In this document: positions 19,101 through 27,136 of the stretch, piece by piece | How positions within the stretch are numbered: the stretch's first letter is position 1 | Layout: the number at the start of each line of letters is the position of its first letter | Source of the DNA: Paraflavitalea sp. CAU 1676 | Lineage (GTDB): Bacteria; Bacteroidota; Bacteroidia; Chitinophagales; Chitinophagaceae | Assembly (NCBI RefSeq): GCF_029223285.1 | Contig: NZ_JARHUJ010000006.1 | Coordinates: 1-64,000 of the forward strand | Direction: 5' to 3' | Length of the DNA: 64,000 nt | Program-made: the position numbers and the translations under genes | The notes under the pieces: model-generated | What the model saw: only the letters and a program-made list of their open reading frames with translations | The model's database searches: none | Told to the model about the DNA's origin: nothing

Positions 19101-19771
19101 CCGTGTTGTATCAGTGGCAGCAAAGTACCGACAACAAATTCTGGAGCAATGTAGCCGGCGCTACCGATACAGCCCTGAAGGTAACGGCCGCCGACGAAAT
19201 GTTCTACCGCTGCGTGCTCACCGCACCGGGTCGCGTAGTACGCACAGATATCGTTAAGCTCTCTGTGAAGCCGGTAGAAAAACCCGTGATCAACATGCCT
19301 AATATTATCTGTTTGTCGGAAGCCCGCTACCCGTTGAGCGCGTCCTTGCCGGGTGGTGTGTTCACCGGACCTGGTGTTAGTGGCTCTACCTGGTATATTG
19401 ATTCGCTCAAGCCAGGACTGCAAACTGTACAATACGCTTACACCAATACTAACGGCTGTGTAGCTAAAGTGAGCAAAACGGCCAGTCTCTCCCTGTGCGG
19501 CGACAAATCGATAGTAACAGTTACCAAAGCCAATCCGAACCCCACGACAGGATATGTAATCGTGAAAGTGCTGATGACAGAGACCCTGAAGCAAACAGTA
19601 GTGGTTTCAAACAGCTACGGCCAGGTGGTCTTCAGTAAAGAGGCGCAGTTCAGAAAGGGATGGAACCAAATGCCGATCGATCTCAGCAAAGAAAGCGCCG
19701 GCATCTATTTCATCACGGTGAATGGCTATGGTAAATCGCCATCCTCGGTGATCAGGGTTATGAAAGAGTAA
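16136..19771 (+). CDS. Large secreted protein with beta-helix, MBG domains and T9SS sorting domain
   Basis: A 1211-residue exported protein. The likely true start is the internal ATG at 16181, which gives a standard signal peptide (MKVRSLVTAASLLAVCSANA); the upstream ATG at 16136 adds 15 residues. Domains in order are a CARDB-like domain (about 75-170), a long beta-rich region, a right-handed beta-helix region with repeated GGGI/GGGM turns (about 415-780, 'choice-of-anchor Q' type), two MBG-like domains (ITAEDINRTYGDGDIELTAFAS; LTVTADNKTIAYGENIPSLS), an Ig-like segment with QWQQSTD, and a type A C-terminal sorting domain (NPNPTTGYVIVKV...SAGIYFITV). The last should send it through the type IX secretion system to the cell surface or medium. 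Possibly an adhesin or glycan-binding protein. Confidence 0.88.
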   Translation: MIKTVPPFFLSSISGMKVRSLVTAASLLAVCSANAFHGPTAGNKISVTSKARSAWHKSFVKRSGPAANDLEIAEVAPEYKTLSRLWTDQNPIKVTIKNNGTSDQANVVVDLNVVGANAEALSQIVPFIAAGSSETITFTGSIASTGTQVIEAKVPDDDDNTNNTKTASQNISCNRYGYTGSEPIYDGFGFGSGTGIVSARYQAPGIPVYIKGVTVHISNDPSNVGKSITGVLLDELGNIIADSEPYFATAGDLNTSVQIAFYSPVQFSGTEVFFAGIRQDEGGQAPVGVALPATTPANRYFTFAADGGAATHYTTLGSLKIGIMADVAADLTSSLTGQIMAGKPVTFTATSGFPDYTFKVNGVAVQSSFNNEYTYYPNNNDNVYVEISSNGCTSDPIGNFVVDVQGINPNGGVVYVNKNNPTPGDGSSWSNAVTELADVLRWAKAKEADWTGGSPLQVWVAGGTYKPLYSAADDNFGNEDGMNNSFLLVKNLKLYGGFAGTETDLSERDLSIASNKSILSGDFNGDDLVIGTAVDLVIENTIENANHVVISSGEVGEASLDGFTVSGGGGDMEALNDIQVNSNWLTRLGGGGVHNYLSAPSITNVVIRGNKSFFHGGGIYNDQSSPVLTNVLIVDNVSEFQGGGMVNANMSAPVLTNVTISNNNALVEGGGYINISSNPTIRNTIVSGNSSPVVDDNSTPTITYSLIEGVPEDVDNGNLNGSLDPTFNNPAAGNYTLKQGSPAINNGSYLYYMVGQMPDLSNIGKDLGGRPRISGSVPDLGAYESSSNDQIITAEDINRTYGDGDIELTAFASSGLPVSYALADNIVGDLYQDPLDNTKWKIKIKKAGVVVVTVSQGGDATYDPAQSVEVLLVVNRKELTVTADNKTIAYGENIPSLSISYDGFIGSETVAAITQPAISTTATKLSTPGEYPIILVGGEAVNYDLKLVHGTLTIEGAAINITKQPGSQSVCAGSVAIFDAKATTSISVAVLYQWQQSTDNKFWSNVAGATDTALKVTAADEMFYRCVLTAPGRVVRTDIVKLSVKPVEKPVINMPNIICLSEARYPLSASLPGGVFTGPGVSGSTWYIDSLKPGLQTVQYAYTNTNGCVAKVSKTASLSLCGDKSIVTVTKANPNPTTGYVIVKVLMTETLKQTVVVSNSYGQVVFSKEAQFRKGWNQMPIDLSKESAGIYFITVNGYGKSPSSVIRVMKE

Positions 19772-19834
19772 CAGGTAACAGTTGAAGATACTTTGCAACT
19801 CAACTTCTCCTAAAATATATTCGCCCCCTCCCCT

Positions 19835-19866
19835 ACAGCCACCCCCAAAAAGGGTGGCTGTTTTTA
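19835..19866 (+). terminator. Strong terminator of the T9SS cargo gene
   Basis: Arms ACAGCCACCC / GGGTGGCTGT around a 7-base loop, followed by TTTTTAT. Confidence 0.85.
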
Positions 19867-19941
19867 TAGGAGGCAATTTCTTCGTAGTGGGTTACTTTTC
19901 GGCGGTTTCCGGTATCAAACAATACCACCAACCTAGGCAGT

Positions 19942-20616
19942 TTGAAAAAAATTCTCAAATACGTGGGTTACACATTGCTTACTTTCATCGGCCTGATACT
20001 CTTTTATCTGTTGTGCGCCTGGGGGCTTTCCCGTATTCCGGTATCCGGAGAGGTGGCCGCCGCTCCTGAAATCGAAATCTTTCTTAAGACCAATGGCGTT
20101 CATACCGACGTGGTTATGCCTGTAAGAACTGCTCAAAAGGACTGGAGCCTCTCTTTCCCCTTTCAAAATACCCGCCGTGCCGACACCAGCTACCGGTATA
20201 TTGCCATCGGTTGGGGCGACAAGGGCTTCTATCTTGAAACACCCACCTGGGCCGATCTGAAACCCAGCACCGCATTCAACGCTGCCTTCGGATTGGGCAG
20301 CGCCGCTATCCATGCCACCTATTACCACCAACTGATAGAAAATAACCAATGCGTGAAGCTTAGCATTGGCAGGGATCAATACGAACAACTCATCCAATAC
20401 ATCGACAAGTCTTTGCAGAAAGACGATAGCGGCAGCCTGATGACCATCGGCGCCAATGCCCGCTATGGTGATCATGATGCCTTTTATGAAGCCAATGGAC
20501 GATACAGCCTTTTTCACACCTGCAATACCTGGACAAACAATGCACTGAAAGCATCCCGGCAAACAGCCTGTTGGTGGACTCCGTTCGATAAAGGGATATT
20601 TTACCACTATCGATAG
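19942..20616 (+). CDS. DUF2459 / TIGR02117 family protein
   Basis: A 224-residue protein with an N-terminal membrane anchor (about 7-28) and the conserved TIGR02117 body: LKTNGVHTDVVMPV, IAIGWGDKGFYLETPTW, and a C-terminal FHTCNTWTNNALK. The conserved His near the start (GVHTD) and the Cys in HTCNTW are reminiscent of cysteine-hydrolase folds such as NlpC-type peptidases, but the activity is not known. The coding frame begins with TTG at 19942 (followed by AAAAAAATTCTC); no in-frame ATG gives the whole anchor. Family members occur near urease genes in other bacteria; no such genes are here. Confidence 0.82.
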   Translation: MKKILKYVGYTLLTFIGLILFYLLCAWGLSRIPVSGEVAAAPEIEIFLKTNGVHTDVVMPVRTAQKDWSLSFPFQNTRRADTSYRYIAIGWGDKGFYLETPTWADLKPSTAFNAAFGLGSAAIHATYYHQLIENNQCVKLSIGRDQYEQLIQYIDKSLQKDDSGSLMTIGANARYGDHDAFYEANGRYSLFHTCNTWTNNALKASRQTACWWTPFDKGIFYHYR

Positions 20617-20706
20617 CGCCATTAACCACCCATTAACCATCGTTTAACGATTAGATAAATATTCTTCACTGGTATAAAAGAAGAAAAGTTCTCATTTTTG
20701 CCAGCC

Positions 20707-20740
20707 GGTAGTTGACGCTTTAGTCAGCGTTTCAACTACC
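20707..20740 (+). promoter_or_regulatory. Long hairpin before the small acidic protein gene
   Basis: GGTAGTTG and CAACTACC pair, and inside them ACGCT and AGCGT pair around a 6-base loop, with a 2-base bulge: 13 paired bases in all. It lies 17 bases before the ATG at 20757 and has no T-run, so it may be an operator or mRNA leader structure. Confidence 0.45.
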
Positions 20741-20756
20741 CTCATATTATCAACTA

Positions 20757-21161
20757 ATGAGATCAGTGATATTCTTGATATGCCTTTGTGCTCTTTTACT
20801 GAAGGGGTACGATTTTGTGCGTACAGGCATTCACCACTACTCGGTTGGTTACTTTGCCACTCAACATGCCGACAAGCGGCAACACATCCGTCAATCGTGC
20901 GCCCACCACGATAATCCGCTGTTCATAGATGCAGCAGCGAACTATGAAGAAGACGATCTCTTCTGCGAAGACCTGGAAGAGGAAGACGAAGACAGCGATC
21001 ACGCTCTCTGGGGCAGAAAAGCCTGGTGGAGAACAAGAGGCAACTCACCTCCCGACGAGAGTGCCGGCTTACATTATCTCAACAAATACTCCCGGGACCT
21101 GCTTCCCTTTTGCAGCCATCTCGCCCATATCTACATTACCCAACGGGCATTAAGGATCTGA
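20757..21161 (+). CDS. Small acidic hypothetical protein
   Basis: A 134-residue protein not recognised. It starts with a hydrophobic segment (MRSVIFLICLCALLLKGYDF) that can serve as a signal peptide or anchor. The middle is strongly acidic (EEDDLFCEDLEEEDEDSD, about 64-81), followed by a Trp-rich basic patch (GRKAWWRTRG) and a C-terminal LHYLNKYSRDLLPFCSH. His residues are frequent (HH, QHADKRQH, CAHH) and four Cys follow the leader, so metal binding is possible. It precedes the RND operon by 160 bases in the same direction. Coding is supported by an intact frame, start context and protein-like composition, but no homology was recalled. Confidence 0.55.
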   Translation: MRSVIFLICLCALLLKGYDFVRTGIHHYSVGYFATQHADKRQHIRQSCAHHDNPLFIDAAANYEEDDLFCEDLEEEDEDSDHALWGRKAWWRTRGNSPPDESAGLHYLNKYSRDLLPFCSHLAHIYITQRALRI

Positions 21162-21324
21162 TCATGCCTGTTACGTCATTACCCTGGTTGGTAATGGCAG
21201 GATGGTCTTATTATTTCAATTCCTTCCAAACAAAATCCAGGCTTTAACAAGCACTGACCCCATTTTATCTGCGGCGGAGTGGCAATACTCCTCCGGTATT
21301 TTATCGTTCAATTTCAATACAGTC

Positions 21325-22410
21325 ATGAAAAGAATTGTAGTATTTGCAAGCCTGCTTGCATTGTTGTATCAAACAAGCTGCACCACCCGGGCAGCTGAAA
21401 AAAAGGAAGAAGCCGAAAAATTCTCTGTAACCAGTCCTGTACAGGTTGACACCTCTTTTACCAAGGATTACGTATCCCAGATACGATCCGTAAAGAACAT
21501 CGAGATACGCGCGCAGGAAAAAGGCTTCCTTGAAAACATTTATGTGGATGAAGGCCAGACCGTAAAAGCAGGCCAACTTCTGTTCAAGATCATGCCCAAG
21601 CTCTATGAAGCCGAATTACTGAAAGCGGAGGCGGAAACAAGGGCGGCAGACATTGAACTGCAGAACACCCGGGCCCTGGTAGAAAAGAACATCGTTTCTA
21701 AAAATGAACAGGCGGTTGCCCAGGCAAAGCTCGACCAGGCAAAAGCAGCCACATCGCTGGCGAAACTTCACCTTTCGTTTACAGAGATAAGGGCGCCTTT
21801 CGATGGCATCATCGACCGCATCCCTAAACGTCTGGGCAGCCTCATCGATGAAGGCGAACTGCTCACCAGCTTGTCCGACAACAGCCAGATGTTTGCTTAC
21901 TTCAACGTGTCGGAACCCGAATACCTCGATTACCAGACCAGTAAGAAAAGCCAGGCCAACACCAAAGTGAATCTATTGCTGGCCAATAATACGGTGCTCC
22001 CTTACGAAGGGAAAGTAGAGCTCATCGAAGGCGAGTTTGACAATGAAACAGGCAATATCGCCTTCAGGGCCAAATTCCCCAATCCCGATCGTCTCTTAAA
22101 ACATGGTGAAACGGGCAAGGTGCTGATGACAATGCCCATCAAAAATGCATTGGTCATTCCGCAAAAAGCCACTTATGAGATACAGGATAAGATCTATGTA
22201 TTTGTCGTCGACAAAGACAGTAAGGTAAAGTCGAAGATGATCACCATACTTGGCGATATGCCCGACCTCTATGTAGTAGGCAGCGGCCTCGCAGCAACCG
22301 ACAAGATCCTCCTCGAGGGTGTTCAGAAAGTAAAAGACAATGACCGGATCAACTTTGAATTTCAGGACCCGCATGAAGTGATAGCCCACCTGAAATTGAA
22401 AGCAGAATAA
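21325..22410 (+). CDS. RND efflux periplasmic adaptor (membrane fusion protein)
   Basis: The adaptor of a tripartite efflux pump, 361 residues from the ATG at 21325. The longer frame from 21202 only adds untranslated leader. The N-terminus is a lipoprotein-like signal (LLALLYQTSC, Cys about 18). The body shows the HlyD/AcrA order: barrel-sandwich half IEIRAQEKGFLENIYVDEGQTVKAGQLLFKI, a coiled-coil hairpin (ELLKAEAETRAADIELQNTR...), second sandwich half FTEIRAPFDGIIDRI and beta-barrel GETGKVLMTM. It links the inner membrane pump to the outer membrane channel. First gene of the three-gene operon; the next starts 25 bases later. Confidence 0.92.
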   Translation: MKRIVVFASLLALLYQTSCTTRAAEKKEEAEKFSVTSPVQVDTSFTKDYVSQIRSVKNIEIRAQEKGFLENIYVDEGQTVKAGQLLFKIMPKLYEAELLKAEAETRAADIELQNTRALVEKNIVSKNEQAVAQAKLDQAKAATSLAKLHLSFTEIRAPFDGIIDRIPKRLGSLIDEGELLTSLSDNSQMFAYFNVSEPEYLDYQTSKKSQANTKVNLLLANNTVLPYEGKVELIEGEFDNETGNIAFRAKFPNPDRLLKHGETGKVLMTMPIKNALVIPQKATYEIQDKIYVFVVDKDSKVKSKMITILGDMPDLYVVGSGLAATDKILLEGVQKVKDNDRINFEFQDPHEVIAHLKLKAE

Positions 22411-22435
22411 TAGTTCATATTAATAGCGTACCTAA

Positions 22436-25400
22436 ATGTTTAATAAGTTTATACAGCGACCGGTTCTGTCTATTGTCATATCGCTTATCATCGTATTCCT
22501 GGGCATACTGGCCATATTCCAGTTGCCCGTAACTCAATTCCCTTCCATATCGCCGCCCAAGGTGAATGTAGTGGCCGAGTACCCCGGAGCGAACGGCGAA
22601 TTAATGATCAAATCGGTAATTATTCCCCTGGAAAGAGCCATCAACGGCGTTCCCGGGATGAAATACATGGCATCGGATGCAGGTAACGATGGAGAAGCTA
22701 CCATTCAGGTGGTATTCAATCTCGGTACCGACCCCAACGTCGCCTCTTTGAATGTGCAGAACAGGGTGGCATCGGTAGTCAACAAACTGCCACCACTCGT
22801 AGTACGTGAAGGTGTAAAGATCACCCGCGAGGAATCGAACATGCTCATGTACATCAACCTGTACAGCGATGATCCCAATACCGACCAGAAGTTCCTCTTC
22901 AACTTTGCCGACATCAACGTACTGTCGGAACTGAAGCGGGTAGATGGTGTAGGATATGCAGACATCCTCGGTAACCGGGAATACGCCATGCGTATCTGGC
23001 TCAAACCCGATCGCATGCTCGCCTACAAGATATCCGCCGAAGAAGTGATGAAGTCCCTGAGCGATCAGAGCCTGGAAGCTTCTCCCGGCAAAACAGGGGA
23101 GAGCTCAGGTAAACGCTCGCAGTCGTTTGAATACGTACTGAAGTATACGGGAAGGTTTACCACTAAAGAACAATATGAGAACGTGGTGTTACGCTCCAGT
23201 TCGAACGGAGAACTGTTGCGTTTGAAAGATGTGGCAGAGGTAGAGTTTGGCAGTTCGATGTACGATATCTATTCCAACCTCAACGGCAAACCTTCGGCGG
23301 CCATCGTACTGAAGCAATCGTATGGCAGTAACGCCAGCCAGGTGATCAAGAACGTGAAGGCCAAGATGAAAGAGATCCAGGCCAACTCATTCCCCAAAGG
23401 CATGGAGTATGAGATCAGTTACGACGTATCGAAATTCCTGGATGCCTCTATGGAGAAGGTGATACACACCCTGATAGAGGCCTTCATACTGGTGGGTATC
23501 GTGGTGTTCATCTTCCTGGGTGACTGGCGTTCTACACTGATCCCGGCGATGGCCGTACCGGTTTCACTGGTGGGCACCTTCATGTTCATGCAGTTCTTCG
23601 GTATTACCCTGAACCTCATTACCCTGTTTGCACTGGTACTGGCGATCGGAGTGGTGGTGGATGATGCCATTGTGGTGATCGAGGCGGTGCACGCCAAGAT
23701 GGAAGAGGAGGGCCTGTCAGTATTGAAAGCGACCAAGAAAGCCATGCATGAGATTGCGGGGGCCATCGTTGCCATCACCTTTATCATGGCCGCGGTGTTC
23801 ATACCGGTGGCGTTCATGTCGGGCCCGGTCGGTATCTTCTACCGGCAATTCTCCATCACCATGGCAACGGCGATCATCTTGTCGGGTGTGGTGGCCCTTA
23901 CGCTAACACCGGCCCTTTGCGCCATGATCCTGAAGAATCACCATGGCAAGCCGAAAAAGAAAACACCGGTCGATAAGTTCATCGATGGCTTCAACAAGCT
24001 GTTCAACCGCGCCTCTGGCCGATACGAAAAGATACTGCGGGTATTGGTAAACCGCAGGGCTGTTACCTTCCTGATGTTGGGAGCATTCTGTGCAGGCATT
24101 TATTTCCTGAACGGCAAAGTACCTTCCGGCTTCATCCCCAATGAAGACCAGGGCATGTTCTATGCCATCATCCAAACGCCGCCCGGTTCATCGCTCGAAA
24201 GAACGAATGAAATATCGGAAAGGTTACAGAAGATCTGTGAAGAGGTAGATGGGGTGCAATCCGTTTCTTCCCTGGCTGGTTATGAGATCCTCACAGAAGG
24301 AACGGGCGCCAACTCAGGCACCTGTTTGATCAACCTGAAACCCTGGGAAGAAAGAAAACATTCGGTGACGGAGATCATCGAGGAGCTGGAAGAAAAGTCG
24401 AAAGACATCGCTGGTGCGAATATCGAGTTCTTCCAGCCGCCAGCCGTACCAGGCTATGGCGCCGCGGGCGGTTTCGAATTACGCCTGCTCGATAAAGCAG
24501 GAACAGGCGACTATAAGAAGATGGAGCAGGTAAGCAATGATTTTGTGAAAGAGCTTACCAAACGCAAAGAGCTCTCCTCGGTATTCAGTTTCTACAGCGC
24601 CAGCTTTCCCCAGTACATGCTTAAGGTTGACAATGATATCGCACAGCAAAAAGGGGTGAGTATCGAGAATGCGATGAATACCCTATCTACCTTACTCGGC
24701 AGTAACTATGAGATCAGTTTCATCAAATTTGGCCGGCAATATAAGGTGATCGTTCAGGCGGCACCCCAATACCGTGCCCTGCCCGATGATATCCTGAAGC
24801 TTTACGTGAAGAACGATAAGGATGAGATGGTACCATTCTCTGCTTTCATGAAAATGGACAAAGTATATGGCTTATCGGAGATCACCCGCCACAATATGTA
24901 CACCGCCTCGGAGATCAGCGGAGCTGCGGCGCCGGGATACAGTAGTGGTACTGCCATCAAGGTGATCAATGAGGTAGCTCAAAAAACGTTACCGCGTGGT
25001 TTTGGAATTGACTGGGCAGGCATCTCGAAAGATGAAGTGGCGCAGGGCAACCAGGCGGTATATATATTCCTGATCTGTCTTGGATTTGTGTACCTGATTC
25101 TGGCGGCACAATACGAAAGCTTTATCCTGCCCTTATCGGTGATCCTTTCATTACCGGCTGGTATATTCGGTGCCTTCCTGCTATTACAGTTGACCGGACT
25201 GGAAAATAACATCTATGCGCAGGTGGCGATGGTGATGCTGATCGGGTTGTTGGGTAAGAATGCAGTGCTGATCGTCGAGTTTGCCGTGCAGAAACACCGC
25301 TCAGGCTCTACGGTATTGCAGGCGGCACTGGAAGGTGCCAAGGTGCGTTTCCGCCCGATCCTGATGACATCCTTTGCCTTCATTGCCGGTTTGATACCAT

Positions 25401-25603
25401 TGGTATTTGCCTCCGGCCCAGGTAAGATCGGTAATCGCACGATCGGTACCGCTGCCTTTGGTGGTATGTTGTTCGGTACCATATTCGGGGTGTTGATCAT
25501 TCCCGGACTGTATTACATATTCGGCAAGATCGCGGAAAGGCGTATGCTCCACAAGGAAGAGGAAGAGAATCCATTAACAGAAGAAATTGATCACCATGTT
25601 TAA
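22436..25603 (+). CDS. RND multidrug efflux pump, HAE1 family (AcrB-like)
   Basis: A 1055-residue inner membrane proton antiporter, the standard length for HAE1 pumps. It starts MFNKFIQRPVLSIVISLIIV (first membrane span) with the typical LPVTQFPSISPPKVNVVAEYPGA. Two halves, each a porter domain plus membrane spans, are visible. The proton-relay aspartates lie in VVVDDAIVVIEAV (about residue 410), and the second-half span has LGKNAVLIVEFA with a conserved Lys. It should export hydrophobic or amphiphilic compounds using the proton gradient. No local regulator is adjacent, so specificity cannot be inferred. It overlaps the channel gene by eight bases. Confidence 0.95.
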   Translation: MFNKFIQRPVLSIVISLIIVFLGILAIFQLPVTQFPSISPPKVNVVAEYPGANGELMIKSVIIPLERAINGVPGMKYMASDAGNDGEATIQVVFNLGTDPNVASLNVQNRVASVVNKLPPLVVREGVKITREESNMLMYINLYSDDPNTDQKFLFNFADINVLSELKRVDGVGYADILGNREYAMRIWLKPDRMLAYKISAEEVMKSLSDQSLEASPGKTGESSGKRSQSFEYVLKYTGRFTTKEQYENVVLRSSSNGELLRLKDVAEVEFGSSMYDIYSNLNGKPSAAIVLKQSYGSNASQVIKNVKAKMKEIQANSFPKGMEYEISYDVSKFLDASMEKVIHTLIEAFILVGIVVFIFLGDWRSTLIPAMAVPVSLVGTFMFMQFFGITLNLITLFALVLAIGVVVDDAIVVIEAVHAKMEEEGLSVLKATKKAMHEIAGAIVAITFIMAAVFIPVAFMSGPVGIFYRQFSITMATAIILSGVVALTLTPALCAMILKNHHGKPKKKTPVDKFIDGFNKLFNRASGRYEKILRVLVNRRAVTFLMLGAFCAGIYFLNGKVPSGFIPNEDQGMFYAIIQTPPGSSLERTNEISERLQKICEEVDGVQSVSSLAGYEILTEGTGANSGTCLINLKPWEERKHSVTEIIEELEEKSKDIAGANIEFFQPPAVPGYGAAGGFELRLLDKAGTGDYKKMEQVSNDFVKELTKRKELSSVFSFYSASFPQYMLKVDNDIAQQKGVSIENAMNTLSTLLGSNYEISFIKFGRQYKVIVQAAPQYRALPDDILKLYVKNDKDEMVPFSAFMKMDKVYGLSEITRHNMYTASEISGAAAPGYSSGTAIKVINEVAQKTLPRGFGIDWAGISKDEVAQGNQAVYIFLICLGFVYLILAAQYESFILPLSVILSLPAGIFGAFLLLQLTGLENNIYAQVAMVMLIGLLGKNAVLIVEFAVQKHRSGSTVLQAALEGAKVRFRPILMTSFAFIAGLIPLVFASGPGKIGNRTIGTAAFGGMLFGTIFGVLIIPGLYYIFGKIAERRMLHKEEEENPLTEEIDHHV

Positions 25604-27029
25604 AATCAGCATACATCACTGCCTGGGCGCATTGGGCATTTGCCTGGCCATTGCCAGTTGCAAGGCTCCAGCGGTTTCCGTGCGTGAAGAGAACAAAACG
25701 GTACCCGCCAACTTTGGCAGCGGCGGGGATACAAACACCCTTGCGGCGCTGCCCTGGAAGCAATATTTCACCGATAAGCACCTCATCAACCTGATCGATA
25801 CAGCACTGAAGAATAATCAGGAGCTGATGATCACTTTACAGGAGGTAGAGATTGCGCGTAACGAGATCAGAATGAAACAAGCGCCATTGCTACCAACTGT
25901 GGGCGCGAGGGCTGGTATCGGCGTTGAAAAAGTAGGCAGGTATACCAGCCAGGGTGCAGGTGATGCCACTACCGAAATAAAGCCCGGCAAAGAAACCCCC
26001 GATCCATTGGGAGATTTTACGGGTGCGATCTACGCCAATTGGGAAGTGGATATCTGGAAGAAGTTGCGCAACTCCAAGAAAGCAGCCGTAACAAGATACC
26101 TGGCTACCCAGGAAGGTAAAAACTTCGTGCTTACCAACCTGATCGCGGAAGTGGCCAACTCCTATTACGAACTGTTGGCGCTCGATAATCAGTTGGCAAT
26201 CGTAAAACAAAACATCGATTTGCAAAAGAGTGCGTTGGAAGTAGTTAAGATTCAGAAAGAAGCGGCCAGGGCTACTGAACTGGCTGTGCAGAAATTTGAG
26301 GCCGAGGTATTGAAGACCCAAAGCCTCGAATTCCAGATCCTGCAACAGATCAGGGAAACCGAAAACAGGATCAACCTCTTGCTGGGCCGTTATCCCCAAA
26401 CGATAGACCGGGATAACAGCAATATCCTCGAGCTGCAGCCTGCTGTGGTAACTGCCGGCATCCCCTCTCAGTTACTGGCGAATCGTCCGGACATCAGGCA
26501 GGCCGAACTGGATCTTGCTGCTGCAAAACTGGATGTGAAAGTGGCAAGGGCCGAGTTCTATCCATCGTTTGGCATATCGGCGGCTGTTGGGTTGCAGGCT
26601 TTCAACCCAGCCTACCTGTTCAGATTGCCTGAGTCTATATTGTATAACCTGGCTGGCGATCTCGTTGGTCCGTTGGTGAATAAGAATGCGATCAAGGCAG
26701 AATTCTACAATGCCAATGCGCGGCAGGTGCAGGCGATGTATAACTACGAACGCAGTATCCTGACCGCCTACCTGGAAGTAGCGACACAGTTGTCGAACAT
26801 CAGCAACCTCGAAAAGAACTATGACCTGAAGTCGAAGCAGGTAAATGCGCTCACGAGATCGATCGATATCTCGAACGATCTTTTCAAGAATGCGCGGGCC
26901 GACTATCTTGAAGTGTTACTGACGCAGCGCGATGCACTGGAAGCAAAGCTTGAGCTTATTGAAACAAAAAAACAACAGCTCAATGCGGTAGTGAATGTGT
27001 ATCGTGATCTTGGCGGCGGCTGGAAGTAG
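25596..27029 (+). CDS. Outer membrane efflux channel, TolC/OprM-like lipoprotein
   Basis: The third component of the pump, 477 residues from the ATG at 25596, which overlaps the end of the pump gene (a TTG at 25587 is also in frame). A lipoprotein signal ends in AIASC (Cys about 22). The two homologous outer membrane efflux repeats are seen: NLIDTALKNNQELMITLQEVE...YANWEVDIWKKLR with YYELLALDNQLAIVKQNI, and LLANRPDIRQAELDLAAAKLDVKVARAEFYPS followed by YLEVLLTQRDALEAKLELIE. These match the NodT/OprM subgroup. It forms the trimeric tunnel across periplasm and outer membrane. Confidence 0.93.
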   Translation: MFKISIHHCLGALGICLAIASCKAPAVSVREENKTVPANFGSGGDTNTLAALPWKQYFTDKHLINLIDTALKNNQELMITLQEVEIARNEIRMKQAPLLPTVGARAGIGVEKVGRYTSQGAGDATTEIKPGKETPDPLGDFTGAIYANWEVDIWKKLRNSKKAAVTRYLATQEGKNFVLTNLIAEVANSYYELLALDNQLAIVKQNIDLQKSALEVVKIQKEAARATELAVQKFEAEVLKTQSLEFQILQQIRETENRINLLLGRYPQTIDRDNSNILELQPAVVTAGIPSQLLANRPDIRQAELDLAAAKLDVKVARAEFYPSFGISAAVGLQAFNPAYLFRLPESILYNLAGDLVGPLVNKNAIKAEFYNANARQVQAMYNYERSILTAYLEVATQLSNISNLEKNYDLKSKQVNALTRSIDISNDLFKNARADYLEVLLTQRDALEAKLELIETKKQQLNAVVNVYRDLGGGWK

Positions 27030-27060
27030 TTAGCTGGCAAACATTATTGGTCTGTCAATG

Positions 27061-27098
27061 AAAAAGGCCCGGGAGTTATTCACTTCCCGGGCCTTTTT
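27061..27098. terminator. Bidirectional terminator after the efflux operon
   Basis: AAAAAGGCCCGGGA pairs with TCCCGGGCCTTTTT across a 10-base loop, so it can stop both the efflux operon and the convergent P1 peptidase gene. Confidence 0.9.
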
Positions 27099-27136
27099 AC
27101 TGACCGTTGAGGCAGGTTTGTATTGCGTTCCCTTGT

